From the NCBI GenBank assembly GCA_003566775.1, contig PXBW01000037.1, forward strand, positions 1-47,827: a stretch of DNA of 47,827 nucleotides, read 5' to 3'. Shown one piece after another: positions 33,718 to 41,965 of this stretch. Numbering within the stretch: position 1 is the first letter of the stretch; every line of letters starts with the position of its first letter. Both the position numbers and the translations under genes were made by a program. The stretch comes from a candidate division WS1 bacterium (lineage in GTDB: Bacteria; Armatimonadota; Zipacnadia; Zipacnadales; UBA5352). The notes below the pieces were generated by a model. The model did no database searches and was not told where the DNA came from. It saw only the letters and a list, made by a program, of their open reading frames with translations.

Positions 33718-35127
33718 TCAGATGTACGCCTGGTCGTGCTCGGGTCCCGACTGCCCCGGCCCGAGATCGCCGCCGGTCTCATCTCCATGCGTCTCGACGT
33801 AATCCTCAAGCCACGCCTCCATCTCCGCCGCCACCTCCGGGTGCTCGTCGATTACGTTCTCAAGCTCCTCGGGATCGGCCTCCAGGTCGTAAAGCTCCTT
33901 GCGCGGCGCATGCGCTCCGCCCTCCGGCACCTCGGTCCACGGCGCCACGTAGTTCCAGCGCTGATTGCGTACCGAAGCGTGCCAGCCGAAGCAGGTGATG
34001 ATCTGCTCGACTTCACTCTCGCTCCCATCGACCGCCAGCGGCCAGATGTTCTCGCCGTTGCACCGCGCCGGCACCTCCTCACCCATCATCGACAGCACCG
34101 TGGGCATAATGTCCTGGTGTTGCACGAATCCCCGCACACGGGCTCCCGCCGCTTCCCCCCTCGAATGCCGGATGATGAGCGGCACCTGTGTCACCTGGTT
34201 GCGCAGGCGGTTGGCTGACTTATGAATCTCACCCTGCTCTCCCATCATCCCGCCGTGGTCTGAGGTGAAGACGATGATCGTGTCATCGAGCAGGTCCTCG
34301 TCCGCGAGTCTGTCGAGGAAGCGACCGACCCACGCATCGACAAGGCTGCACTCCCCGGCGTATCCGGCCCTGATCGTCCGAAAATCCTCCTCAGTCATGT
34401 TCTCGGTGGTGGCGGGCGGGAAGGCGGACTTATACGGATCGAAGTTCGGATCGTACTTCCGCCCGTACTCGACCGGCGGGTCCCACGGCTCATGCGGGTC
34501 GAACATGTCGATCCACATGAAGAAGGGGTAATCACCGGGAAATCCCTCCACCCATTCCATCGCCTTCGTCATCACGCGCCCGCTGAAGCTGTCGCTCTCA
34601 TCCCGCCACCGCACCCGCCCGTTGATGTGCTGCACCAGCCAGTGTCGCGGGTCCTGCGGACCGCCGCTCCAGCCTGTCACGGTCGGCCAGACTTCCCTCA
34701 CGCGCTCGAGGTCGCGCCGGTTGTACCGGTCATCCTCCACGCCCCGGATCCAGTACCAGTACTCCATCCCCCGGTGAAAGTTCTTCCCCGGCTTCATCAT
34801 GTGATAGACATCCGTGATCATGCACGTCGCGTAGTCTCGGCCGAGCAGGTGCTCGGCGAGAGTCACATCCTCGGAGTAAAGCGGATGCCAGCCGGGCAGA
34901 TTCACCTTATCGGAGTGCTGATGATGAGACTCCATCGGGATTATGCCTCTGCCGGTCAACATCACCCGGCGCGCCGGCAGCGTCGGCAGCCCCTCGGCGA
35001 AGGCCTGCTCGTAAACCGCGCCCTCCCGCGCCAATGCGTCCAGATTCGGCGTCTCAATCCACTCGTTGCCGTAACAGCCGAGATAGTCCCATCTGAAGGT
35101 GTCTGAGCAGATCAGCACGAGATTCAT
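33718..35127 (-). CDS. Sulfatase/phosphatase-fold hydrolase with Thr at the formylglycine position
   Basis: The protein has 469 residues and belongs to the alkaline phosphatase superfamily, arylsulfatase branch. Metal-site segments are LICSDTFRWDYLGCYG (Asp9), FTSDHGGMMGEQGEIHKSA (Asp290, His291, Lys303), and the C-terminal RKELYDLEADPEELENV is typical of sulfatases. The nucleophile motif, normally C/S-x-P-x-R, reads TLPARRVMLTGR, so Thr49 replaces the Cys or Ser that becomes formylglycine. No signal peptide is present, so it is cytoplasmic. The start at 35127 has GGGGAG about ten bases upstream; the frame is open 24 codons further without support. It follows the YetA-like gene by 114 bases, and the two may act on the same glycan. 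A phosphoesterase activity is as likely as a sulfatase one. Confidence 0.88.
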   Translation of the reverse strand: MNLVLICSDTFRWDYLGCYGNEWIETPNLDALAREGAVYEQAFAEGLPTLPARRVMLTGRGIIPMESHHQHSDKVNLPGWHPLYSEDVTLAEHLLGRDYATCMITDVYHMMKPGKNFHRGMEYWYWIRGVEDDRYNRRDLERVREVWPTVTGWSGGPQDPRHWLVQHINGRVRWRDESDSFSGRVMTKAMEWVEGFPGDYPFFMWIDMFDPHEPWDPPVEYGRKYDPNFDPYKSAFPPATTENMTEEDFRTIRAGYAGECSLVDAWVGRFLDRLADEDLLDDTIIVFTSDHGGMMGEQGEIHKSANRLRNQVTQVPLIIRHSRGEAAGARVRGFVQHQDIMPTVLSMMGEEVPARCNGENIWPLAVDGSESEVEQIITCFGWHASVRNQRWNYVAPWTEVPEGGAHAPRKELYDLEADPEELENVIDEHPEVAAEMEAWLEDYVETHGDETGGDLGPGQSGPEHDQAYI

Positions 35128-35241
35128 GGCATCGCTCCCCTGAGTTATCGATTCCCGCATCACCGTGGGCCCCGCATTCGACACACGCTGGGCCCACAAT
35201 CGACCTGCAGCCGCTCTGGCTATCGCCCAATCACGGCTCCC

Positions 35242-37476
35242 TCACTCATCGCGCAGGAGGCCCGCTTCGACTGCGCAGCGGTAGAAACGTCCGATTGGCA
35301 GCAGGCTTGCGGCGAATGACTTCGGTCCCGGTCCTCGCGAATTGATCACAGCGTCACCACTGACGTACTTACCACCTGACCAGCCGCCCGCACTCCGCGC
35401 AAGCGATAATTCGAAGCTGTCTATCCCCGCGCGGAGGTACTTCGCATCGCCGGTGATCCTGTACGCGTGCGCGAGACCCTGAAGCGATTGCGTCCCGGCG
35501 CCGCGCCTCTGCAGGCTCGGAAGCTCTTTGTAGTAGAAGCGGCCATCCGGCATCATGCAGTGCTCGAGCAGATCGTCAATCGCCTGCACTACCATCCGCT
35601 CGACCCGCTCCTCGGGACGTGCCCGGTAGTAGCACATCAGCCCGTTGACCGCGACGGTTATCATGAAGGGCACCCGCACAAGAGTGTGATCCGTGTAGGG
35701 GGCGAGCCATGCCCCGTGCTCATTCATCCACTCTTCAAAGTGCCCCACGATCAGTTCCGCCGGCTCCAGCCATGCCTCATCGTGCGTCTCCTCGTAAAGC
35801 GCGACCAGGCTGCGGATGGCCCAGCCGGTCTCTCGCGCGGAGAATGCACCGACGCCTCGCTCCATCATTCGCTCGAGATGCCGCACCACATTGCCCCCGA
35901 TACCGAGTGCGGTCTGCAATGCGAACTCGTCGCCGGTCTGATGGTAGTAATCGAGAATACCCTCCACCCACTCATGTGAGACGGTTATTCCGCCGGTCGC
36001 GTGGCAGGCTGAGTGTACCACCATCCCCTCATGCCGCAACGAATCCTCACTGTAATGGCACACATCGACCTCCATCCAGTGCTCGGCCGATACCAGCAGG
36101 TAGTCGAGCATCCGCCGCTCCCCGGTCCTCGCGAACATGATCAGCGCAGCGCGGGGCAGGTCGTACTCCAGGTTGCAGTAAACCAGATCGCCGCGACCAC
36201 GCCCCTGATCGGTGTATCCGCGCTCGGGAGCATCGCCCCAGTGCAGCATTCCGAAGGCGCGGGTGCGATTGTCCGCGAGATCGAACAGCTTCCGCTCCAC
36301 CCGCCGAACCGGATCATCGACGAACAGATCCGGAAGTACGTCGGCCGCGCGATAGACCTCCGGAGGGAGGATGGGCCGATCCGGCATCTGATACTGAAGA
36401 CCGCGCACGATCAAGTCCTGCTGCGTCTCATCGCCGCTGTGCGCATGCAACAGGACCCTGTGCCCCTTCGCCATGCCACGCAGTAGCGTCAGCACTTCTG
36501 AGTCGGGCGGCACTATCTCCACGCCCAGGCCGTCCGCCCCGGCACTGAGTGCCTTCGGGAAGTTCTGATAGGCCTGGAAGATAGTGGCCGCGAGCCCACC
36601 ACGGTCAGGGTGGCGCCAGTGTCCGGTGAAAGTTCCGTAGTTGACCTCGGGGATCTGCTCGTTGGAGGTGTAGAGCAGGTGCTCTGCATCTATGACCCGG
36701 CGAAGCCTCTCCTCTCCCGCTCCCGTCTCGGTCGATGAGCGGTAGTTTGAGACCGTGATCGCGCTCTCCACGCCGTCGCTCGGAACATCCGGGCCCACCG
36801 CCAGAGTAACCGCCTCCACCGGCAGTTCCTCACCGGCTTCGCGGTTGATCACCCGGTAGTGAAGCTCACACCACGGCTTGCCCGCCCACGCGGTGACGCG
36901 CGCGCGGAAGTCCAGCACCTCTTTCCCATCCGCCGCGCGGTGAATGCCCTCCGCTTCGAGCACGAGCCGAACCGGTCCCCGCTCGGCCACCCGCCAGCCG
37001 TCGGCACCCACGGTCGCCTGCAACGTCTCTCCATCAATCGTCAGGTCCGGCCCTGCAAGCTCGCCGTCCACTACGACCTCGCGGCCGTCAACCGAGATCG
37101 ATCGCAGGAGGCCGCCCTCGCCCTCACCCGCGAGCACCAGCATGAGCGGACCGGTCTCAATGCGCGGCGCACCGTCAACGTCTTTCACCCGCGCGACCTT
37201 CTCCGGCGCGGGTGCAGCGCTCCCCACGATCAACTCATAGTCCGTCGATGCGTTGCCGGGAAGATCCACCAGCATGTCAACCAGTAGCCACCTGACTGAG
37301 CCATCCGGCCACAGGGCGGTCGGGCGCGCCTGTGTCGGCATCGGCTCGCCTTTGCGACTGATCGTCACCGGATCATCGGGTGAAAGTCGACCCTCGGGAA
37401 ACGGCACCGCACATCTTGCCGGCTCTGCTGCTCGGTCGAATCGGGACAGTTTGGGAAAGTGCACACTGATACTCAT
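35242..37476 (-). CDS. YetA/PcRGLX-like protein (exo-rhamnogalacturonan lyase-related fold)
   Basis: The protein has 744 residues without a signal peptide. The N-terminal segment PFPEGRLSPDDPVTI ... PMPTQARPTALWPDGSVRWLLVDM matches the RIFT-barrel domain of the PcRGLX/YetA family as I recall it. A central beta-sandwich (about 100-370, with VNYGTFTGHWRHPDRGGLAATIFQAYQNFPKAL) and an alpha/alpha toroid C-terminus (about 375-740, with HYSEDSLRHEGMVVHSACHATGGITVSHEW) follow. Family members include rhamnogalacturonan exo-lyases, but substrate and activity of this copy are not proven. The ATG at 37476 lacks a good ribosome-binding site. It precedes the sulfatase-fold gene on the same strand, and a 10-bp palindrome lies just upstream. 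Confidence 0.75.
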   Translation of the reverse strand: MSISVHFPKLSRFDRAAEPARCAVPFPEGRLSPDDPVTISRKGEPMPTQARPTALWPDGSVRWLLVDMLVDLPGNASTDYELIVGSAAPAPEKVARVKDVDGAPRIETGPLMLVLAGEGEGGLLRSISVDGREVVVDGELAGPDLTIDGETLQATVGADGWRVAERGPVRLVLEAEGIHRAADGKEVLDFRARVTAWAGKPWCELHYRVINREAGEELPVEAVTLAVGPDVPSDGVESAITVSNYRSSTETGAGEERLRRVIDAEHLLYTSNEQIPEVNYGTFTGHWRHPDRGGLAATIFQAYQNFPKALSAGADGLGVEIVPPDSEVLTLLRGMAKGHRVLLHAHSGDETQQDLIVRGLQYQMPDRPILPPEVYRAADVLPDLFVDDPVRRVERKLFDLADNRTRAFGMLHWGDAPERGYTDQGRGRGDLVYCNLEYDLPRAALIMFARTGERRMLDYLLVSAEHWMEVDVCHYSEDSLRHEGMVVHSACHATGGITVSHEWVEGILDYYHQTGDEFALQTALGIGGNVVRHLERMMERGVGAFSARETGWAIRSLVALYEETHDEAWLEPAELIVGHFEEWMNEHGAWLAPYTDHTLVRVPFMITVAVNGLMCYYRARPEERVERMVVQAIDDLLEHCMMPDGRFYYKELPSLQRRGAGTQSLQGLAHAYRITGDAKYLRAGIDSFELSLARSAGGWSGGKYVSGDAVINSRGPGPKSFAASLLPIGRFYRCAVEAGLLRDE

Positions 37477-37494
37477 TGGGGGCTTAAACCACCG

Positions 37495-37523
37495 CAGGCG
37501 CGTCAGATATATCGACGCGCCTG
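37495..37523. promoter_or_regulatory. Perfect 10-bp palindrome upstream of the YetA-like gene
   Basis: CAGGCGCGTC and GACGCGCCTG flank a 9-base AT-rich spacer (AGATATATC), 19 bases before the YetA-like start and 36 bases after the stress-protein gene. It lacks a clear T tract, so an operator or a weak hairpin are both possible. Confidence 0.4.
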
Positions 37524-37559
37524 TATTCTATCAGTAAGAGGCGGGGACCTCCCGCTATC

Positions 37560-38486
37560 TCAGGTCTCCTGCTCCGCTTCTTCTTCCGACTCTTCTTCTT
37601 CCGACTCTTCTTCGCGGAAGAACCTCTGCGGAAGCATCAGCACAGGCACCGGCGAGATGCGCGCAACCTTCAGAGCCACGCTACCCAGCACAAGCTCCTC
37701 GAGTACTCCCTGCCCGTGCGTGGCCATCACTATCAGCGAGACGTCATCCTGCTCGGCCGTATCCGCGATGAACGGGGCTGGTGACCTTGCGTCCACCATC
37801 GTGCTGACGTCATCGACCCCCGCCTCATGAAGCTCATCGGCAAGTGCCTGCAGGCGCCTGCGATCCTCCTCGCGATACTCCTCCAGTCCGGCGATCTCGT
37901 GCTCTGTAGCCCGTATGTCTTCCGCATGCAGCAGCGTAACGCGCGAATCCCACTCCAGCACTAGGGACTTCATCCACTCGAACGCGGCATCTGCCGCCTC
38001 CGAGAAGTCCGTCGGGAACAGAATGTGACTGTGCGGCTGAGCGGGCAATACGTCGCAGGAGATGCCTTCCTCAGTCTCGCACAGGTCCATCCGCACGATC
38101 AGCACCGGCACAGAGGCGTGGTGCAACAGCGACATCGCCACACTACCGAGCAGTATCCGCTTGATCATCGATCGTCCCTGCGAGCCAACGATCAAACCCG
38201 ATACACCGTGCTCTTCTGCCATGATCGCGATCTTCGTTGCCGGGCGTCCCACCTGCACGTCGGTCTCAACCTCAAGTCCCGAATCGCGCAGCCGATCCGC
38301 CTGATTCGCGATCAACTCCTCGGCACTCTGCATCAGTGGCTCGATCGCTCCCCCCGAGCCGACGATCTCCACCACGTGCGCAAGCACCACCTTCTCGAGG
38401 CCGATCCCCCGCAGCCTCGGCACGTAATCGAGCACCGCAATCGATGGCTCCGACAGATCGGTCGCGACCATTACCTTCTCAAGCAT
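37560..38486 (-). CDS. Tandem-domain universal stress protein
   Basis: The protein has 308 residues with two Usp domains. The first starts MLEKVMVATDLSEPSIAVLDYV and has the nucleotide-binding motif GSQGRSMIKRILLGSVA. The second starts HILFPTDFSEAADAAFEWM and has ATHGQGVLEELVLGSVA. Both keep the G-x2-G-x9-G-S pattern of ATP-binding members. The C-terminus is a Glu/Ser tail coded by a 15-base tandem repeat. The ATG at 38486 has GGAGG nine bases upstream; the frame is open six codons further. Its role is stress tolerance in general terms. It lies on the same strand after the ArsR-permease-thioredoxin set but 270 bases away, so it may be separate. Confidence 0.92.
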   Translation of the reverse strand: MLEKVMVATDLSEPSIAVLDYVPRLRGIGLEKVVLAHVVEIVGSGGAIEPLMQSAEELIANQADRLRDSGLEVETDVQVGRPATKIAIMAEEHGVSGLIVGSQGRSMIKRILLGSVAMSLLHHASVPVLIVRMDLCETEEGISCDVLPAQPHSHILFPTDFSEAADAAFEWMKSLVLEWDSRVTLLHAEDIRATEHEIAGLEEYREEDRRRLQALADELHEAGVDDVSTMVDARSPAPFIADTAEQDDVSLIVMATHGQGVLEELVLGSVALKVARISPVPVLMLPQRFFREEESEEEESEEEAEQET

Positions 38487-38611
38487 GTCAGTCACCCTCC
38501 GCATGCCTCGCTGGAAATCTCCGCTCTCTCACAGAAGCTATTCGCCACGAGACCGCAAATACATTCTCCCGCTCCGAAAGCGTGTTGCATCATTGCAGGT
38601 CCCAACCGCCT

Positions 38612-38644
38612 GAGGCTCCCACAGCGGACCGCGGCAGGAGCCTC
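38612..38644. other. Long imperfect stem-loop between thioredoxin-like and stress-protein genes
   Basis: GAGGCTCC and GGAGCCTC flank a GC-rich 17-base centre that can pair further. On the plus strand TTCT follows; on the minus strand there is no T tract. It may end or protect the transcript of the metal-resistance set. The rest of the 270-base gap shows nothing recognisable. Confidence 0.35.
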
Positions 38645-38755
38645 TTCTCGGCCTCCCCGAGCCATGATAGTGCGCGGGCAGGGGGCTGCGACATGACAGC
38701 CAGCAGTCCCCGCCCGTTCTCCGCCCGATTAAACGCCACGGTCCGACCCTATACA

Positions 38756-38992
38756 CTACGCCCCGGCCAGAATCGCTTCGATCTCCTCCACCGAGGCCAC
38801 CTTACCTGAGACCTTCACTTCCCCGTCGATTGCCAGGGCGGGCGTCGTCATCACGCCAAACTCCATGATCTCAGGCAGCTTATCTATCTTCACTACCTCG
38901 GCCTCCATCCCCGCATTCTCAACTGCCCTCTCCGCGTTGGCTGTGAGTTTCTTGCACTTGGGGCATCCTGTGCCCAGTACCTGCACCTTCAT
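38756..38992 (-). CDS. Small redox-active thioredoxin-fold protein (CPKC)
   Basis: The product has 78 residues: MKVQVLGTGCPKCKKLTANA with the active-site pair C10/C13, the cis-Pro loop MTTPALAIDGEVKVSG, and a short C-terminal helix. It belongs to the 'redox-active disulfide protein 2' / thioredoxin_3 group of about 75-80 residues that often accompanies DUF318-type permeases and ArsR regulators. GGAGGT precedes the ATG by six bases. It lies 33 bases after the permease gene and is surely co-transcribed. A role in metal(loid) thiol exchange or passing ligand to the permease is inferred from context. Confidence 0.92.
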   Translation of the reverse strand: MKVQVLGTGCPKCKKLTANAERAVENAGMEAEVVKIDKLPEIMEFGVMTTPALAIDGEVKVSGKVASVEEIEAILAGA

Positions 38993-39025
38993 TCCGGCAC
39001 CTCCGTTATCGTTATTCTGCTTGCG

Positions 39026-40201
39026 TCATGTCACCATCATACCGTAGGCATAACCTGCGATCGTCGAAAGAACTACGACCACTCCGATGAACACCAGCGT
39101 CTTCTTCGTCCCCAGTACCCCGCGGATCACCAGCATGTTTGGCAGCGACAGAGCCGGCCCGGCCAGCAGCAGTGCGAGTGCGGGCCCCTGCCCCATCCCG
39201 CTCCCGATCAACCCCTCGAGGATTGGAATCTCGGTGAGCGTTGCGAAATACATCAGCGAGCCCACCAGCGATGCGGCAAAGTTAGCGAGCAGCGAATTGC
39301 CGCCGACCGCTTCCGCTATCCATCGCGCCGGGATGATACCGTGGTCTGTCCCGGGCATTCCCAGCAGGAAACCCGCGACCAGCACTCCCGCGAACAACAG
39401 CGGCATGATAAGATCGGTGAAGGTCCAGGTCTCATCGAGCCAGTCCTGAATCTCCTCGCGCGTATGCCAGCGCCACAGCATCAGCCCGAGCACCGCCAGC
39501 AACGGGATCACGATCCACCACTTAACCTGATAGATCTCCCACCACAGGCCTGCCTGCTCTTCCGGGCGCGCCCACGCCGCAAAGATCAGGATCAATACCA
39601 TCACCCCGATGAATGACGCGACCTTCCACAGAGGCTGCGTATCATCGTCTTCCTCCGCGAACTCGCTCTCGCACTGGGCCAGCCTTTCCTCCTCCTCGGC
39701 GCGGAACAGGCGCTGCATGATAACACCGATCACCACCCCGAAGACAATAGCCGCCACCGCACGCGCAGCACCCATCTGCAGCCCCAGCACTCGTGCCGTC
39801 AGAATTATCGCAAGCACGTTGATGGCAGGTCCGGCGTAAAGAAACGCCGAGGCCGGACCGATCCCCGCACCCTGTGAGTATATCCCAGCGAAGAGCGGCA
39901 GCACGGTGCACGAGCAGACCGCCAGCACCGTCCCCGAAGTCGAAGCCACCCCGTAGCATACGAATCGGTTCGCCTTCGGCCCGAGATACTTCATCACCGA
40001 CTCTCTGCGGATAAACACCGCGATCGCCCCGGCGATGAAGAACGCGGGCACCAGACAGTGGAGCACATGCGCACGGGCGTAGTACTGCAGTAACAGCCAC
40101 ATGTCCCACAGGGCGGTCTGCACCCGGGGATGGCTCAGAGGCACCAGGTAGATCGCGAGGAACACGACAACGTAAAGCGCAAGCTTCTGACGACTCGACA
40201 T
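39026..40201 (-). CDS. DUF318/ArsP-like permease (metal(loid) efflux type)
   Basis: The membrane protein has 391 residues and about eight to ten helices in two homologous halves. The first half has CYGVASTSGTVLAVCSCTVLPLFAGIYSQGAGIGPASAFLYAGPAINVLAII, the second SLMYFATLTEIPILEGLIGSGMGQGPALALLLAGPALSLPNMLVI; both are typical of the PF03773 permeases that export organoarsenicals or other metal(loid) compounds. A charged loop (about 190-215) separates them. The Cys in the CSCT motif are intact. The ATG at 40201 has AGGGGA upstream; the frame runs on into arsR but the extension has no family match. It lies between arsR and the thioredoxin-like gene. The exact substrate is not known. Confidence 0.9.
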   Translation of the reverse strand: MSSRQKLALYVVVFLAIYLVPLSHPRVQTALWDMWLLLQYYARAHVLHCLVPAFFIAGAIAVFIRRESVMKYLGPKANRFVCYGVASTSGTVLAVCSCTVLPLFAGIYSQGAGIGPASAFLYAGPAINVLAIILTARVLGLQMGAARAVAAIVFGVVIGVIMQRLFRAEEEERLAQCESEFAEEDDDTQPLWKVASFIGVMVLILIFAAWARPEEQAGLWWEIYQVKWWIVIPLLAVLGLMLWRWHTREEIQDWLDETWTFTDLIMPLLFAGVLVAGFLLGMPGTDHGIIPARWIAEAVGGNSLLANFAASLVGSLMYFATLTEIPILEGLIGSGMGQGPALALLLAGPALSLPNMLVIRGVLGTKKTLVFIGVVVVLSTIAGYAYGMMVT

Positions 40202-40277
40202 GAGCTTCAGGTTCCCCTTCGTATGCGTGACAGCGCCTTCCAGGCGCTTATTCCAGTGCGCGAACGTCCGCTGCTCG

Positions 40278-40595
40278 TCATGTCTCCACTGACTCGGCCA
40301 TGCGCTCGGCCGCATCGCGCCGCACCGCATCAATACAGTGGAAAAGTTCCATGATACACGGAACGAGGAGGCGGTAGTACCCCTGATTGCCCTCGCGCCT
40401 GCCCGTCACAATCCCCGCGTTCTTCATCTGCGCCAGATGACGCGACACCGTCGGCATCGTTGCGTCAACAAGCTCCTGAAGCTCACAGACGCAGCGCTCA
40501 CCCTCGGCAAGCGCCTCGACGAAGATGATCCGCGAGGGATGCGCCAGCGCCTTGACAACCTCCGCCCGAGCCTCATAAACCGCGTAGTCTTCCAC
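40278..40595 (-). CDS. ArsR-family metal(loid)-sensing repressor
   Basis: The product has 105 residues with a winged helix: LAHPSRIIFVEALAEGERCVCELQELVDATMPTVSRHLAQMKNAGIVTGRREGNQGYYRL. The ERCVCEL motif (Cys35, Cys37) is the As(III)/Sb(III)-type site of ArsR proteins. A further Cys lies at PCIMELFHC near the C-terminus. The start is GTG behind AGGAAGGG. It is the first gene of a set with the permease and thioredoxin-like genes, and a palindromic operator overlaps the promoter just upstream, so autorepression is likely. Confidence 0.93.
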   Translation of the reverse strand: MEDYAVYEARAEVVKALAHPSRIIFVEALAEGERCVCELQELVDATMPTVSRHLAQMKNAGIVTGRREGNQGYYRLLVPCIMELFHCIDAVRRDAAERMAESVET

Positions 40596-40703
40596 GTAAA
40601 CACCCTTCCTGGTCGATCGACGGTATTCGGGCCTCTGGCGGCTCCGTGACCGGCACTCCGCAAACCCTCGGACCCGCAGGACCTCCCGAATCGCTATCTA
40701 TCT

Positions 40704-40734
40704 GCTATTTTAGCTAAATAGCTAATAATGTCAA
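40704..40734 (-). promoter_or_regulatory. Promoter and palindromic operator of the arsR set
   Basis: On the minus strand TTGACA (40729-40734) and TAAAAT (40707-40712) are 16 bases apart. A 7-5-7 palindrome, GCTATTT-N5-AAATAGC (40704-40722), covers the -10 box and part of the spacer, and TAGCTA is repeated beside it. This is where ArsR would block polymerase. The remaining arsR-oxidoreductase spacer (to 40972) shows no clear plus-strand promoter. Confidence 0.75.
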
Positions 40735-40972
40735 GTGCAGGGGGGAAAAATCCGGCCACCCTGCGCAGAAGAGCGGTGGCGTGTCTCCATGGCCCCGGAA
40801 CCGCACCGCCCCAATCCTCTGATGATATTCAACCGGTCCGGTGGCATCCTGGTGCTTCCCATCCACCGCCCTTACTGCCGGAGAGGACGCGAAGCCTTCG
40901 TTGAACCGAGGTGTCACCGAACGAGCGGCGAAAAGAGTACCCGATATCGCAGATGGTCACGGGAGTGATTCA

Positions 40973-41857
40973 ATGGTACGAATCGGAATGCTGTTCGGCG
41001 CAGGCAGCAAAGGTGAGACCGGATCGTTCCACTCCAATGTCTGGGCCTCGATCCTGAACGGCTTCGATCCCGCGCGCGCCCAGGCAGAGGACTGGCCGCA
41101 GATCGGTGGCGACCAGCCCCGCATCGACGGCGGCCGCATCGTCAGTCTGTGGGACCCGGACCGGGAAAGGGCCCGGCGCATGGCACGAGTCTACGGCATC
41201 GAGCGGGCCTGCGACAGTCCTGAGGAGCTTGCCGACAGCGTGGACGCCGCCCTGTTCGTTGAGGATGGAAGCTTCGATAAGCTGCCCCACATCAGACCGC
41301 TGCTCGAGCGCGGACTCCCCTGCTACCTCGACAAACCTCTCGCGCAGCGCGCCGAGGAAGCCGCGGAGATCGTTGATCTCGCCCACAGGCACGGCGCACC
41401 GCTGCTCTCATGCTCGGGATGGCGCTTCTGTGACGGAGCCGGGTACCTGCGCGAACAGATGGACCAGATCGGCGGCGCGAAACTGCTCATCGGCATCATC
41501 TCGATGTCCAGCTTTGACGTCTACGCGATCCACGGCGTTGAGATGGCGCTTGAACTGATAGGATCGGGCGTCGAGGAAGTTACGGGAATCGGCCGCGAGG
41601 GCGCCAGAGTCGCCTGCCTGCGCTGGTCCGACGGCAGACAGGCCGTGCTGCATCTATACGATCGATCCATCAGGGCAGGGCGTCGCTTCATCATCTACGG
41701 CCCTGACGGCCCGGCGGAGACCGCGGACCTCGGGGAGATTCATCCGCCTCTGCTCGAGCGCTTTCTTGAGATGTGTCGGACCCGCGAGAGCCCCCTCGAC
41801 AATGCCGAGATGATCGAGGCGGTTGAAATCCTTGAGAGAATCCGCGAGCAACCGTAG
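40973..41857 (+). CDS. Gfo/Idh/MocA-like oxidoreductase, short form (copy 1)
   Basis: The product has 294 residues, shorter than the usual 330-390. The N-terminus reads MVRIGMLFGAGSKGETGSFH and continues NVWASILNGFDP in place of a classic Gly-rich NAD loop. The fold is shown by RIVSLWDPDRERARRMARVYGIERACDSPEELADSVDAALF, then LPCYLDKPLAQRAEEA, where DKP stands for the usual EKP with its catalytic Lys. The C-terminal sheet domain is small. The ATG has GGGAG seven bases upstream. The next gene, 108 bases downstream, is a paralogue of the same layout. The substrate is unknown; a sugar or polyol derivative is usual for the family. Confidence 0.88.
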   Translation: MVRIGMLFGAGSKGETGSFHSNVWASILNGFDPARAQAEDWPQIGGDQPRIDGGRIVSLWDPDRERARRMARVYGIERACDSPEELADSVDAALFVEDGSFDKLPHIRPLLERGLPCYLDKPLAQRAEEAAEIVDLAHRHGAPLLSCSGWRFCDGAGYLREQMDQIGGAKLLIGIISMSSFDVYAIHGVEMALELIGSGVEEVTGIGREGARVACLRWSDGRQAVLHLYDRSIRAGRRFIIYGPDGPAETADLGEIHPPLLERFLEMCRTRESPLDNAEMIEAVEILERIREQP

Positions 41858-41965
41858 CACTGCCGCAGATGAACCTCGCATTGCAGGTAAGATCACGATC
41901 GATGATGAATCATGCCCGCGCCAGGACGTTTAGACTCACACATTTCGAATGAGGATGAGATATCC

